Numbered from the stretch's first letter, positions 1-7,687 are shown. The stretch: DNA of 11,645 nt from JBDSEG01 sp039920165 (GCA_039920165.1 JBDSEG010000110.1:1-11645); one strand, 5' to 3'. Numbers and translations are program-made. Notes: generated from the sequence alone by a model not told the origin.

Positions 1-872
1 TGAGCGAGCACCATGCGCTACCGACCATCGTCGGCAGCGCGCCCGAAATCCTGATGGCCGCGATCGCCGCGCGCACCGAGCGCATCCGCATCGGCAGCGC
101 CGGCGTCATGCTGCCGCACTACAGCGCACTCAAGGTGGCTGAGCAGTTCCGCGTGCTGGAGGCGCTCGCGCCAGGCCGCATCGACCTCGGTGTCGGCCGC
201 GCGCCGGGCGGCGATATGCGCACCGCACGTGCGCTGAATCCGCATGCCTCGGGGGGCGCGGAAGATTTTCCCGAGCAGGTGCGCGACCTGCAGGCCTGGA
301 CCTCGCAGCCCTCGCACCTCGGCATCGCGGCCTTGCCGCGTGGCCCGCATGCGCCCGAGGTCTGGATCCTCGGCAGTTCCGACTACGGCGCGCAGCTCGC
401 CGCGCATTTCGGCCTGCCGTATGCGTATGCCTATTTTTTCGTCGACGGGAAGGGCGTCGAGCAGGCGCTCGACCTGTACCGGCAGTTGTACCGGCCGAGC
501 GAGCGCCATCCCACGCCGCAGGCAACCATCTGCGTCTGGGCGCTGGCGGCCGACACGCACGAAGTGGCCTGTCACCATGCGATGAGCCGCGAGCGCTGGC
601 GCGTGGACCGTGCGCGCGGCGTGCTCGGCCCGTTGCAGTCGCCCGATGTGATCGCGCAGCAGGGCTTCGATGCGGTCGCCCTGCCGACCGTGGAAGCGAT
701 GCGCCGCAAGGCGATCGTGGGCACCGGCGCCGAAGTCGCGCTGATGATCCGCGAGCTCGCGACGCGCCTGGAACTGGACGAGATCGTCGTCAACACCTGG
801 GCCCATTCGCCGGCCGTGCGGCGTCATTCGTATGCGCTGCTGGCACAGGAATTCGCGCTCGGCGCCGCATGA
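1..872 (+). CDS. LLM class flavin-dependent oxidoreductase (5' partial)
   Basis: The gene enters from the left edge: the frame is open from base 3 (SEHHALPTIVGSAPEILMAA...) and stops at 870-872, leaving 289 visible residues of a family usually about 330-340 long, so only the N-terminal strand region is missing. The product resembles bacterial luciferase-like (FMN- or F420-dependent) monooxygenases of the MsnO8/YhbW type. Supporting signatures are the HHA motif at the edge, a TERIRIGSAGVMLPHYSAL block, and the family hallmark PGRIDLGVGRAPG followed by a FPEQVRDLQ segment. These are soluble TIM-barrel enzymes that use reduced flavin, usually for monooxygenation; the substrate cannot be told from sequence. 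The Met codon at 54 is internal, not the start. The stop overlaps the start of the S4-domain gene (ATGA), implying translational coupling. Confidence 0.9.
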   Translation, partial: SEHHALPTIVGSAPEILMAAIAARTERIRIGSAGVMLPHYSALKVAEQFRVLEALAPGRIDLGVGRAPGGDMRTARALNPHASGGAEDFPEQVRDLQAWTSQPSHLGIAALPRGPHAPEVWILGSSDYGAQLAAHFGLPYAYAYFFVDGKGVEQALDLYRQLYRPSERHPTPQATICVWALAADTHEVACHHAMSRERWRVDRARGVLGPLQSPDVIAQQGFDAVALPTVEAMRRKAIVGTGAEVALMIRELATRLELDEIVVNTWAHSPAVRRHSYALLAQEFALGAA

Positions 873-1120
873 CCTCACCGGCACCGACCGACTTCGCTCT
901 GCGCGGCGATCACATCGCGCTCGATGCCTTGCTGAAAGCGACCGGACTCGCGGCGAGCGGCGGGTCCGCGAAGGCGATGGTCGGCGAAGGGCGCGTGCGG
1001 GTCGACGGCCAGCCCGAATCGCGCAAGACCTGCAAGATCCGCGCGGGACAGGTGGTCAGCGTGGATGGTGCGGCGGTGATTCGCGTGCTGGCTGAAGCGC
1101 CCCGCGCCCGTACGTCGTGA
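869..1120 (+). CDS. small S4-domain RNA-binding protein (YbcJ-like)
   Basis: This gene encodes an 83-residue protein that is essentially one S4 RNA-binding domain (about residues 9-72). The characteristic elements are ALDALLKATGLAASGGSAK, where helices 1 and 2 carry the RNA-contacting region, then VGEGRVRVDGQPESRKTCKI and RAGQVVSVDG. The length and order match the YbcJ/RNA-binding S4 group, thought to act in ribosome-related or tRNA/rRNA binding; no catalytic domain is fused. The start at 869 overlaps the upstream stop as ATGA and has no clear Shine-Dalgarno of its own, so reinitiation after the monooxygenase is likely. The last 65 bases overlap the 3' end of the convergent DUF418 gene. The fold is well supported; the RNA target is unknown. 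Confidence 0.85.
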   Translation: MTSPAPTDFALRGDHIALDALLKATGLAASGGSAKAMVGEGRVRVDGQPESRKTCKIRAGQVVSVDGAAVIRVLAEAPRARTS

Positions 1121-2291
1121 TGCGCCAGAGCTGCTCGAACGGACCGCGCTCGAAGCGCGACAGCCAGAAGATGCTGAGCGGAATCTGAACCGCGCAGAAC
1201 AGCGCGAGCGCAATGCCGATCTGCGCCGCCGTATCGGCACGGCCCCACCAGCCGAAGCCCCAACCGTAGAAGAGCGTGGTCGCCATCGCCGTCTGCAGCA
1301 AGTAGTTGGTGAGCGGCATGCGCCCGGCCGCGGCGAGCGGCGCAAGGCGTTCGCGCCAGTGCACAGATTGCACGACGATCGCGATCGTCAGCGCATAAAA
1401 GAGCATCAAGCCAAGTCGGCCGACCGTCTGCAGCAGGTTGAGCAGCGCGCTTTGCAGGGTCGGCTCCTGCGAATCGATGCCGATGCCGACATAAATCAAG
1501 GTCGCTGCCGCACCGACGCTGCCAGCGAGCGCACGTGCGAGGCGCATCTGCGGCACGAGTTCGCCGAGCCGCTCGACCCAGCCGCGCCGCCCGACGACAT
1601 AGCCGAGCGCGAGCGGCGTTCCCATCTGCACGTAGAACATCGCGATGCTCCACAGTCCGAGCGGTCGGGAGTAGGCCCAGGCCAGCATGCGGCTGTTCTC
1701 GCGCGCCGTCTCGGCGAAAGCGCCGCTGCCGTAGGCGAGGTTGTTCGATGCCTCGAGCGCCTGGTATTCGAACATGGCCCGGCCCTCGGTATCGAGCGAG
1801 AGCAACCCGGCGCGCAGGTAGACCGCCAGCGCTGGAAACAGCACGCCGCCGACAACCAGCCCCAGCAGCATGCGGTCGGGCACGCGGCGCAACAGCAGCA
1901 GCATCAGGCCGAGGATCGAATAGACGAACAGCACGTCGCCGGCCCAGAAGACGGCGCCGTGCGCGAGGCCGAGGAGCATCAGCACCAGCAGCCGGCGCAG
2001 GTAGATGCGTGCGCCTCGCCCGGGCCGCGCAGCTTGCAGGCGCGCGAGCTGCAGCGCGAAGCCGATGCCGAACAGGAAGGCGAACATCGCGTTGAACTTG
2101 CCGGCGATCACGATGTCGCGCAGCATGGTGACGGCGTCGGTCGCATGCTCGGCGAAAAGCGACGCGCTGAAGCTGGGCATATTCATGATGAAGATGCCGA
2201 GCAGCGCGACACCGCGCAGGATGTCGAGCGCCGGCAAGCGCTCGTCGGAGCGCAAAGGGCGGGGCGGCGAAGGGGGGTCGCTCGAAGTCAT
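1056..2291 (-). CDS. DUF418 domain-containing membrane protein (YeiB-like)
   Basis: The product is a 411-residue polytopic inner-membrane protein of the DUF418 family, related to E. coli YeiB. Family signatures visible are RLPALDILRGVALLGIFIMN near residue 18, the FNAMFAFLFGIGFALQ segment, HGAVFWAGDVLFVYSILG, GRMPLTNYLLQT, and the C-terminal box EQLWRITTYGR. Several hydrophobic stretches suggest about 8-10 membrane spans. The biochemical role of the family is not established; proposals include transport. The ATG at 2291 is preferred because it puts a short charged N-tail before the LDxLRG box, although no good ribosome binding site is visible. An upstream in-frame ATG at 2354, preceded by GGAA, would add 21 residues. 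The 3' end runs 65 bp into the convergent S4 gene. It is divergent from the methionine synthase across 115 bp. Confidence 0.88.
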   Translation of the reverse strand: MTSSDPPSPPRPLRSDERLPALDILRGVALLGIFIMNMPSFSASLFAEHATDAVTMLRDIVIAGKFNAMFAFLFGIGFALQLARLQAARPGRGARIYLRRLLVLMLLGLAHGAVFWAGDVLFVYSILGLMLLLLRRVPDRMLLGLVVGGVLFPALAVYLRAGLLSLDTEGRAMFEYQALEASNNLAYGSGAFAETARENSRMLAWAYSRPLGLWSIAMFYVQMGTPLALGYVVGRRGWVERLGELVPQMRLARALAGSVGAAATLIYVGIGIDSQEPTLQSALLNLLQTVGRLGLMLFYALTIAIVVQSVHWRERLAPLAAAGRMPLTNYLLQTAMATTLFYGWGFGWWGRADTAAQIGIALALFCAVQIPLSIFWLSRFERGPFEQLWRITTYGRGALQPARESPPHHPR

Positions 2292-2406
2292 GGCGTGGCG
2301 CAGGCGGCGCGCCACTATGAGGCCAAACCACCATGCGCAGGTGCGCCGCGGCATCGCACGTTCCGACGCAAAATCCGCTCCACACGTTTCAACCGGAGCT
2401 CATCCA

Positions 2407-3426
2407 ATGATCGAAACCGCCATCGCCGGCAGCCTGCCCAAGCCCGCCTGGTTGGCTGAGACCGGCAAGCTGTGGCCGCAGTGGAAGGCCGAGGGGGCGG
2501 AGCTCGAAGCCGCCAAGGGCGACGCGACGCTCCTGTGGATCAAGGCGCAGGAGGACGCCGGGCTCACGACGGTCGGCGACGGCGAGCAGGCGCGACAGCA
2601 TTTCGTGCACGGCTTTCTCGCTGGGGTCGACGGCATCGATTTCGAGCACAAGGTGAAGATGGGCATCCGCGACAACCGCTACGACGCCATGGTCCCGCAG
2701 ATCGTGGGCCCGCTTGCGCTGCGCGGGCGGGTGCATGCGATGGAGGCGCAGCTCGCACGCGCACATACGAAGCGCCGTCTCAAGTTCACCTTGCCCGGCC
2801 CGATGACCATCGTGGATACCGTCGCCGACCGTCACTACGGCAGCCGGCGCGATCTCGCCTTCGCCTTTGCCGAGCTGCTGAACCGGGAAGCGCGCGCGTT
2901 GCAGGCCGACGGTGTCGATATCGTGCAATTCGACGAACCGGCCTTCAATGTCTACATGCGCGACGCCGTTGACTGGGGCGTCGCCGCACTCGAACGCGCG
3001 GCCCAGGGCCTGACGTGCAAGACCGCGGTGCACATCTGCTACGGCTACGGCATCAAGCCCAACGACGACTGGAAGCAGACGCTCGGCGACGAATGGCGCC
3101 AGTACGAGCAGGTTTTTCCGGCGCTCGCGAAGAGCCGCATCGACCAGGTCTCGCTCGAATGCGCGCACTCGCACGTGCCGCTCGAACTGATCGGCCTGCT
3201 CGAAGGCAAGGAGGTGATGGTCGGGGTGATCGACGTCGCTTCGGATGCGATCGAAACCCCGGAAGAAGTGGCCGAGACGATCGGCTGCGCGCTTCAGTTC
3301 GTGCGAGCCGACCAGCTCATCGCCTGCACCAACTGCGGCATGGCGCCGATGCGCCGAGAGGTGGCGCTCGCCAAGCTCGACGCGCTCGCCAAGGGCGCCG
3401 CGCTGGCGCGCAGCCGGCTGCCCTGA
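2407..3426 (+). CDS. stand-alone MetE-type methionine synthase (short, catalytic domain only)
   Basis: The 339-residue protein corresponds to the C-terminal catalytic barrel of cobalamin-independent methionine synthase, roughly half the length of MetE (about 750 residues), with no N-terminal pterin-binding-like half. The expected zinc ligands are present: H209 and C211 (AVHICYGYG), E251 (SLECAHS) and C310 (CTNCGMAP). The homocysteine-binding acid lies in VQFDEPAFN (D176, E177). It opens with AGSLPKPAWLAE and has a DGEQARQHFV block, which from memory matches the short MesD-type or core-MetE proteins, some of which use a methyl donor other than methyl-tetrahydrofolate. The expected role is therefore methyl transfer to homocysteine to give methionine in the cytoplasm. 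The start at 2407 is set by GGAG at 2395-2398 with 8-nt spacing. A longer in-frame start at 2005 is rejected. No DUF1852 (MesX-like) partner gene adjoins it. Catalytic class is sure; methyl donor is not. Confidence 0.88.
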   Translation: MIETAIAGSLPKPAWLAETGKLWPQWKAEGAELEAAKGDATLLWIKAQEDAGLTTVGDGEQARQHFVHGFLAGVDGIDFEHKVKMGIRDNRYDAMVPQIVGPLALRGRVHAMEAQLARAHTKRRLKFTLPGPMTIVDTVADRHYGSRRDLAFAFAELLNREARALQADGVDIVQFDEPAFNVYMRDAVDWGVAALERAAQGLTCKTAVHICYGYGIKPNDDWKQTLGDEWRQYEQVFPALAKSRIDQVSLECAHSHVPLELIGLLEGKEVMVGVIDVASDAIETPEEVAETIGCALQFVRADQLIACTNCGMAPMRREVALAKLDALAKGAALARSRLP

Positions 3427-3444
3427 CGCGCGCGCCGCAGCAAC

Positions 3445-3843
3445 TCAGAACTTGTACTGCAGGCCGACCGTATAGAGGTCGACATTCGACTTGCTGCCAA
3501 GCGCATCGAAGCGATAGCGCTCCCACTCGGCGCCCACGGCGGTGCGCTGGCTGAGGTCGTACTGCAGTCCGGCGCCGACCTTGATGTTGGTCCCGCGTTC
3601 GCTGCCAGCAAGGCTGCTGTCGAGCTTGCCGTTGAAGGCGCCGACGCGACCCAGTGCCGATAAATTGCTCGCCAGCGGAAAGGTGCCGACCGCATCGACG
3701 AGCACGCCGTCGGCCTTCACGTCGGCCGCCGAGCCACGGAATTTGCCGAGGTTCACATAGCCGGTTTCCACGCTCCAGTTCGGCGTGACGCGTGTTTGTT
3801 GCGGTGTGAAGTTTTGTGGTCCGACGTAACGCCGCGTATGCGT
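3445..3843 (-). pseudogene. 5'-truncated OmpA-like outer-membrane beta-barrel protein remnant
   Basis: The C-terminal part of a small OmpA-like barrel reads cleanly: VTPNWSVETGYVNLGKF, then GVLVDAVGTFPLASNLSALGRVGAFNGKL, KVGAGLQYDLSQRTAVGAEWERYRFD and the terminal LYTVGLQYKF. It ends in Phe, as the outer-membrane assembly signal requires. Full-length relatives have about 190-200 residues with a signal peptide and two or three more strands. Here the frame closes at a TGA (3844-3846), and the residues between that stop and about 3789 do not resemble the family. No signal peptide appears in any neighbouring frame. The only start is an internal GTG (3771) with no clear ribosome binding site. The best reading is a gene whose 5' third was lost, with the junction near 3790 where base composition drops. 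Alternatives are a distant frameshift or a sequence error. Confidence 0.7.
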
Positions 3844-3888
3844 TCAGAGGCAAACGGGCGGGCCACGACGCAAGGGCATGATGGCGGC

Positions 3889-4626
3889 ATGAGTTCCTTC
3901 CTCGGCCCTCCCGTCGTTCCGCCCGAGGCGGTGGCATCGCGGCTTGCCGCGATCGGCCATGCCGTGCTCTCCCCGCAGGGCCTGTGCGAACTTGCCGCCC
4001 TCACGCGCGGCGAACTCGAAGTCTGGCGGCCGAGCTGGGACGACCTGCCGGCCGACGCCTATCTGCGCGATGGCGGGCACTACCGGCGCCGGCGCCATTC
4101 GTGCTTCGTCGTCGATGCCGACCAGCTGACCGCCGCACCGCCGCGCGCGCACTGGCAGCCGGTGGAATACAACGCACTGCACGGCGGAATCGAACGCTGG
4201 TTCAAGCCGATGCAGGAGGCGATCGTCGCTACGCCGGGGTGGGCACGCCTGCTGGCTGCACTGGGCCGCGCCGCCTCGCAACTGCGCGGCGCGCAGCCGT
4301 GGTTCGTCGAAGCGCACCAGTTCCGCATCGATACCGAAGGCGGCATCGGACGGCCCACGCCCGAAGGGGCGCACCGCGACGGCGTCGACCTTGTCGCAGT
4401 GCTACTGGTCGCGCGGATGGCGGTGAAGGGCGGCGAGACGCGCGTCTTCGAGTCCGACGGGCCGAACGGATTGCGCTTCACGATGACCGAACCGTGGACC
4501 ACGCTGCTGCTCGACGATGCGCGAGTGGTGCACGAAAGCACGCCGATCCAGCCCGAGGCCGCAGGTGCGCACCGCGATACGCTGGTGCTGACCTACCGTG
4601 CCAGCGGCTTCCAGGGACCGGTCTGA
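3889..4626 (+). CDS. 2OG-Fe dioxygenase family protein (amino-acid hydroxylase type)
   Basis: The 245-residue protein belongs to the 2OG-Fe dioxygenase family typified by L-isoleucine dioxygenase (IDO, about 240 residues), which hydroxylates free aliphatic amino acids using 2-oxoglutarate, O2 and Fe(II). The iron facial triad is visible: H162 and D164 in GAHRDGVD, and H215 in RVVHESTPI. R229 in the following HRDTLVLTYR segment is the likely 2-oxoglutarate carboxylate ligand. Other family-like blocks are HYRRRRHSCF, EYNALHGGIERWF, WFVEAHQFRI and KGGETRVFESDG. The protein is soluble and has no signal peptide. The ATG at 3889 gives family-standard length; AAGGG lies 12 nt upstream, so the site is weak, and ATG 3838 is a less likely alternative. 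It converges on the S9 peptidase gene with a 7-bp gap. Substrate is unknown. Confidence 0.85.
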   Translation: MSSFLGPPVVPPEAVASRLAAIGHAVLSPQGLCELAALTRGELEVWRPSWDDLPADAYLRDGGHYRRRRHSCFVVDADQLTAAPPRAHWQPVEYNALHGGIERWFKPMQEAIVATPGWARLLAALGRAASQLRGAQPWFVEAHQFRIDTEGGIGRPTPEGAHRDGVDLVAVLLVARMAVKGGETRVFESDGPNGLRFTMTEPWTTLLLDDARVVHESTPIQPEAAGAHRDTLVLTYRASGFQGPV

Positions 4627-4633
4627 GCCGCAT

Positions 4634-6652
4634 TCATTTCAGCAGCGTCTCGCGCAGGAAGAGCACGGTCGCGTAGAACTCGAAGTCGGCGTTCTCCTTG
4701 CGCGCGAAGCCGTGGCCTTCGTTCTCGGCGCGCAGGTACCACACCGGCGTTCCGTTGGCGCGCACCTGCGCGACGATCTGCTCGGCTTCGGTATACGGCA
4801 CGCGCGGATCGTTGCGGCCCTGGACCACGAACAGCGGCTTGCGGATTTTCGCGGCGTGCGTCAGCGGCGAGATGCGCTGCAGGAATTCGAGCATCGCCGG
4901 ATCGCGTTCGTCGCCGTATTCGACCCGCCGCAGGTCGCGCCGGTAGCTCTCGGTATTGCGCAGGAACGAGACGAAGTTCGAGATGCCGACCACGTCGATC
5001 GACCCGGCGATGCGCGGCGCGTAATGGGTCGCGACCGCCAGGCTCATATAGCCGCCGTAGCTGCCACCGGTGACGACGATGCGCGAGGGGTCGAGTCCGG
5101 GCTGGGTCGCGATCCAGTCGAGCAGGGCGCCGATATCCTTGACCGAATCCTCGCGCTTGAAGCCGTTGTCCAGGCCGAGAAAGGTCTTGCCGTAGCCCGA
5201 CGAACCGCGCACGTTGGGCTGGATGACCGCGATTCCCAGCTCCTCGATGAAGTGGTTGTAGCGGCCGAGAAAACCGATCGTCGCCTGGCCTTCGGGGCCG
5301 CCGTGGATCGATATCAGCACCGGCCGCTTGCCCGTGAAGCGCGCTGGCGGCAGCGACAACAGCCCCGAGATCTCGCGCCTGTCGAAGCTCTTCCAACGCA
5401 CGATCTGCTGGTCTCGAAAGGCCGTCATGTCGACCCCGGGCGGCGCATACGGCTGGGTCCAGGTCTCGATGCGGCTGCTCCGCGGGTCGATGCTGTGGAC
5501 CTGGGTCGGCCCGCGGCTGCCGCTCACGCTGAAAGCCAGGTCGGGCAGGCGGCGGTGGAACTCGGACGCACGCACGCTGCCGGCCGGCAGACCGCGCAGC
5601 GGCTGCTCGCGCCGCGTTGAAGCGTCGAAGACGTGCAGTTCGGACCGGCCATCGACATTGATCCGCGCCGCGACCAGCGCGCCATCGGCCGAGTTCGCAC
5701 TGCCTTCGACATCCCAGTGCACATCACGCGTGAGCGAGGTGAGGCTGCGGTCGGCGAGGCGGTAGAACATCAGTTCGCGAAATTCTCCGGCGCGGTCGCT
5801 GATGACATAGAAGCCGGAACCATCGCGTGCCCACGCCGCCGGTTCGTGGCTCGCCGGTGCAGCGCCCTGCGAAGGCAGGAGCCGGATCTTGCTGCCGTTG
5901 GCGAGATCGAGCAGCCAGACTTCCGATTCGGTCGCGGAGATGTAGCGCATCAACGTCGCCTGACTGTCGTCCCAGGCCACCTCGGACACGCCCCAACCAA
6001 CCCCCGGCAACTCGGCGACCCGGCGCCGCGCTTCGGGACGCTCGGGATCGACGAGGGTCACGCTGAGCGAGAGTTCGGAGCGGCTGCCCCCCGGCGCGGT
6101 CTTGTCGAGCGGTGTCGACAGCACGAGCAAGCCGCTCGCGCCGTGCAGCCAGCCCTGCATGTCGTGGCGCTGGCCCGGATCGGTGAGCGGGGTCACGCGA
6201 CGGTCCGCCATGTCGAGCCGGTACAGCTGGGTCGCCTCGTTGCCTCCGCTGCCCCGCGCGAAGACGAGGTAGCGGCCGTCCTGCGGCTCGTAGCTGGCGT
6301 TGTAGACCGGATCGGAAAAATCGGTGAGCTGCTCGGGCGCAGCCATCGGCGAGGCGATCCGGAAAAGCTGCGCCGTATTCGCACCCGCCTTCCGGTGCGT
6401 GACCAGCATTTCGCGCCGGATCGGATGCCAGTCGACGAAGCCGTGGCCGCGGAAGTCGGTATAGCGTTCGACCTCGCGAACCACGCTGAGCGGGATTGGC
6501 GGAATGCCCCGCACGACGAGGTTCGGATTCGGTTGAACGACAGCCGTGTCTGCCGGCGTCGGCCCCTGAACGCTAGGCTGGGCGCAGCCCTCTAGCAGGC
6601 CCGCCGCGAGCGCGAATCCGGCGAGCCACCGCCGAGTGCAACGATGCGTCAT
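4634..6652 (-). CDS. S9 family (prolyl oligopeptidase-type) serine peptidase, lipoprotein
   Basis: The 672-residue protein has a lipoprotein-like signal (residues 1-22, then C23 in LLEGC), a beta-propeller region of about residues 60-400 with repeated WxxDGSGFYV-like blades, and a C-terminal alpha/beta-hydrolase domain of about residues 420-672. The catalytic triad is intact: S531 in GGSYGGYMS, D615 in GRNDPRVP and H647 in NEGHGF. The oxyanion-side HGGP motif begins at H450. This architecture fits S9C-type acylaminoacyl- or oligopeptidases that cleave short peptides; the signal places it at the periplasmic face of a membrane, probably the outer membrane. The ATG at 6652 is chosen over 6745 because GGGA lies 6 nt upstream and the signal peptide follows at once. 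It lies 59 bp downstream of the Tim44 gene, with a terminator-like hairpin between them. Confidence 0.92.
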   Translation of the reverse strand: MTHRCTRRWLAGFALAAGLLEGCAQPSVQGPTPADTAVVQPNPNLVVRGIPPIPLSVVREVERYTDFRGHGFVDWHPIRREMLVTHRKAGANTAQLFRIASPMAAPEQLTDFSDPVYNASYEPQDGRYLVFARGSGGNEATQLYRLDMADRRVTPLTDPGQRHDMQGWLHGASGLLVLSTPLDKTAPGGSRSELSLSVTLVDPERPEARRRVAELPGVGWGVSEVAWDDSQATLMRYISATESEVWLLDLANGSKIRLLPSQGAAPASHEPAAWARDGSGFYVISDRAGEFRELMFYRLADRSLTSLTRDVHWDVEGSANSADGALVAARINVDGRSELHVFDASTRREQPLRGLPAGSVRASEFHRRLPDLAFSVSGSRGPTQVHSIDPRSSRIETWTQPYAPPGVDMTAFRDQQIVRWKSFDRREISGLLSLPPARFTGKRPVLISIHGGPEGQATIGFLGRYNHFIEELGIAVIQPNVRGSSGYGKTFLGLDNGFKREDSVKDIGALLDWIATQPGLDPSRIVVTGGSYGGYMSLAVATHYAPRIAGSIDVVGISNFVSFLRNTESYRRDLRRVEYGDERDPAMLEFLQRISPLTHAAKIRKPLFVVQGRNDPRVPYTEAEQIVAQVRANGTPVWYLRAENEGHGFARKENADFEFYATVLFLRETLLK

Positions 6653-6662
6653 CTCGAATCCC

Positions 6663-6689
6663 AAAAGAACGAGGGGCCGCAGCCCCTCG
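6663..6689 (-). terminator. Rho-independent terminator between Tim44 gene and S9 peptidase gene
   Basis: On the minus strand a perfect 8-bp stem, CGAGGGGC pairing with GCCCCTCG (6670-6677 with 6682-6689) around a 4-nt loop, is followed directly by TTCTTTT (6663-6669). It sits 22 bp after the Tim44-gene stop. The T-tract runs straight into the GGGA ribosome binding site (6659-6662) of the peptidase gene, so any read-through transcript would carry the hairpin right beside that site. Confidence 0.75.
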
Positions 6690-6711
6690 AGAGTCGATCG
6701 AGGCGCAGGAA

Positions 6712-7650
6712 TCAAACAGTCTGCTGAATGCCGGCGATCGCCCACTCGCGACTGCCGTCGTTCGGCTTGACGAGATGCCAGATCTCGTCGAACGGGTTCG
6801 CCACGCCGTCGAGCTCTTCGCGGATGAGGCCGTGAAAGCGCACGCTGACGACCTGGCGCTGGCCATCGTCTTCGAGGTCGAGCACTTGCGCGTCGACCTT
6901 GACCACATCGGTGCGCTGCGACTTGCCGCCGCGCTCCTGCAGGTCGAGCCGGGCGGCGGCGAACATCTCTGGCGTCGTGAAGGTGCGCAGATCGTTCAGG
7001 TCACCGGCATCGTTGGCCGCTTGCAGGCGGATGAAGATCATCTTGGCGATGCGCTCGAAGCCTTCGGCGTCGAAGCCGGCGGGCAGGCCGCGTGCGGGCA
7101 CGACCGCTGCCGGTGTCGCCACTTGTTCGATCGCGGCAGGCGCCAGTGCGGCAGCGCCTGCGGCACCGGTCGCGCCCGGACGGTAGTCGGGAAAGACCGG
7201 ACGGGCTGGGGGTGTCGCGGGAACGGCGCCCGTACCTTCGAACTGCATGCCGTTCGGCGTCGCCAGCTTGGGCGGCTGCGGCCCGAAGCGGCGCATCAGG
7301 AAGCGGATCAAGAACATCGCGGCCACCGCCAGCAGGACCATCATGATGATGTTGCCGAAGGCCTCGCCCATGCCCAGGTGGCTCATCAGAGCGGCGATGC
7401 CCAGGCCGGCGGCGAGGCCGGCGATCGGTCCCATCCACGAGCGCTTGGGCGCTGCGGCGGCGGCCGGTGCGGCTGCGGCGGCCGGGGCCGCAGCGGCCTT
7501 GCCCGGCACGCTGTCCGGCGCGGTTCGCGACGGCGTGCTGCGCTGCATGCCAGACGAGCCGCCTCCGCCGAGCCGCTTGGCATCGGCATCGGTGGGCGCC
7601 AGTCCCGCACCGGCGACCGCCAGGGTGAGGGCGATGATCAGGCTTTTCAT
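6712..7650 (-). CDS. Tim44-like domain-containing protein
   Basis: The 312-residue protein has, in order: a cleavable signal (residues 1-24, ending ADA before KRLGGGGSSGMQR, a start typical of proteobacterial members of the family); an Ala/Pro linker (51-68); two hydrophobic segments (about 75-95 and 101-117) followed by the basic FLMRRF; a Pro/Ala-rich region (125-190); and a C-terminal Tim44-like domain (about 193-312) containing FERIAKMIFIRLQAAND, LRTFTTPEMF and DEIWHLVKP. Mitochondrial Tim44 and alphaproteobacterial TimA share this domain, but the role of these longer bacterial proteins is undefined; they are probably inner-membrane anchored. The ATG at 7650 is fixed by AAGGA about 8 nt upstream. 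A promoter-like element and a terminator bracket the gene. Confidence 0.9.
   Translation of the reverse strand: MKSLIIALTLAVAGAGLAPTDADAKRLGGGGSSGMQRSTPSRTAPDSVPGKAAAAPAAAAAPAAAAAPKRSWMGPIAGLAAGLGIAALMSHLGMGEAFGNIIMMVLLAVAAMFLIRFLMRRFGPQPPKLATPNGMQFEGTGAVPATPPARPVFPDYRPGATGAAGAAALAPAAIEQVATPAAVVPARGLPAGFDAEGFERIAKMIFIRLQAANDAGDLNDLRTFTTPEMFAAARLDLQERGGKSQRTDVVKVDAQVLDLEDDGQRQVVSVRFHGLIREELDGVANPFDEIWHLVKPNDGSREWAIAGIQQTV
7447..7500 (-). repeat. Ala/Pro low-complexity coding tract
   Basis: An 18-codon stretch of almost only Ala and Pro (K-AAAAP-AAAAAP-AAAAAP) within the Tim44-domain gene, built of GCN codons. It forms a short near-tandem pattern and probably a flexible linker in front of the membrane segments. 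Such tracts are prone to slippage, so length differences between strains would not be surprising. Confidence 0.7.
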
Positions 7651-7687
7651 ACGTGTTTCCTTTGTGCAAGCAATGGGCATGTCGCGA

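Noticed and set aside
18..884. 288-codon open frame on the minus strand opposite the flavin monooxygenase gene
   Set aside because: It is antisense to a well-recognised family, is Arg/Ala-rich without recognisable motifs, and is the kind of shadow frame that GC-rich DNA produces.
2005..2406. N-terminal extension of the methionine synthase frame back to 2005
   Set aside because: The extension lies antisense to the DUF418 gene, lacks similarity to MetE, and a good ribosome binding site precedes the ATG at 2407.
1359..2459. 366-codon plus-strand frame opposite the DUF418 gene
   Set aside because: It is composed mainly of Arg, Glu, Gln and His with no hydrophobic core or known domain; the minus strand encodes a clear membrane protein.
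4598..6595. Two long plus-strand frames (4598-5620 and 5633-6595) opposite the S9 peptidase gene
   Set aside because: They are antisense shadows of a gene with an intact catalytic triad; no motifs or start signals support them.
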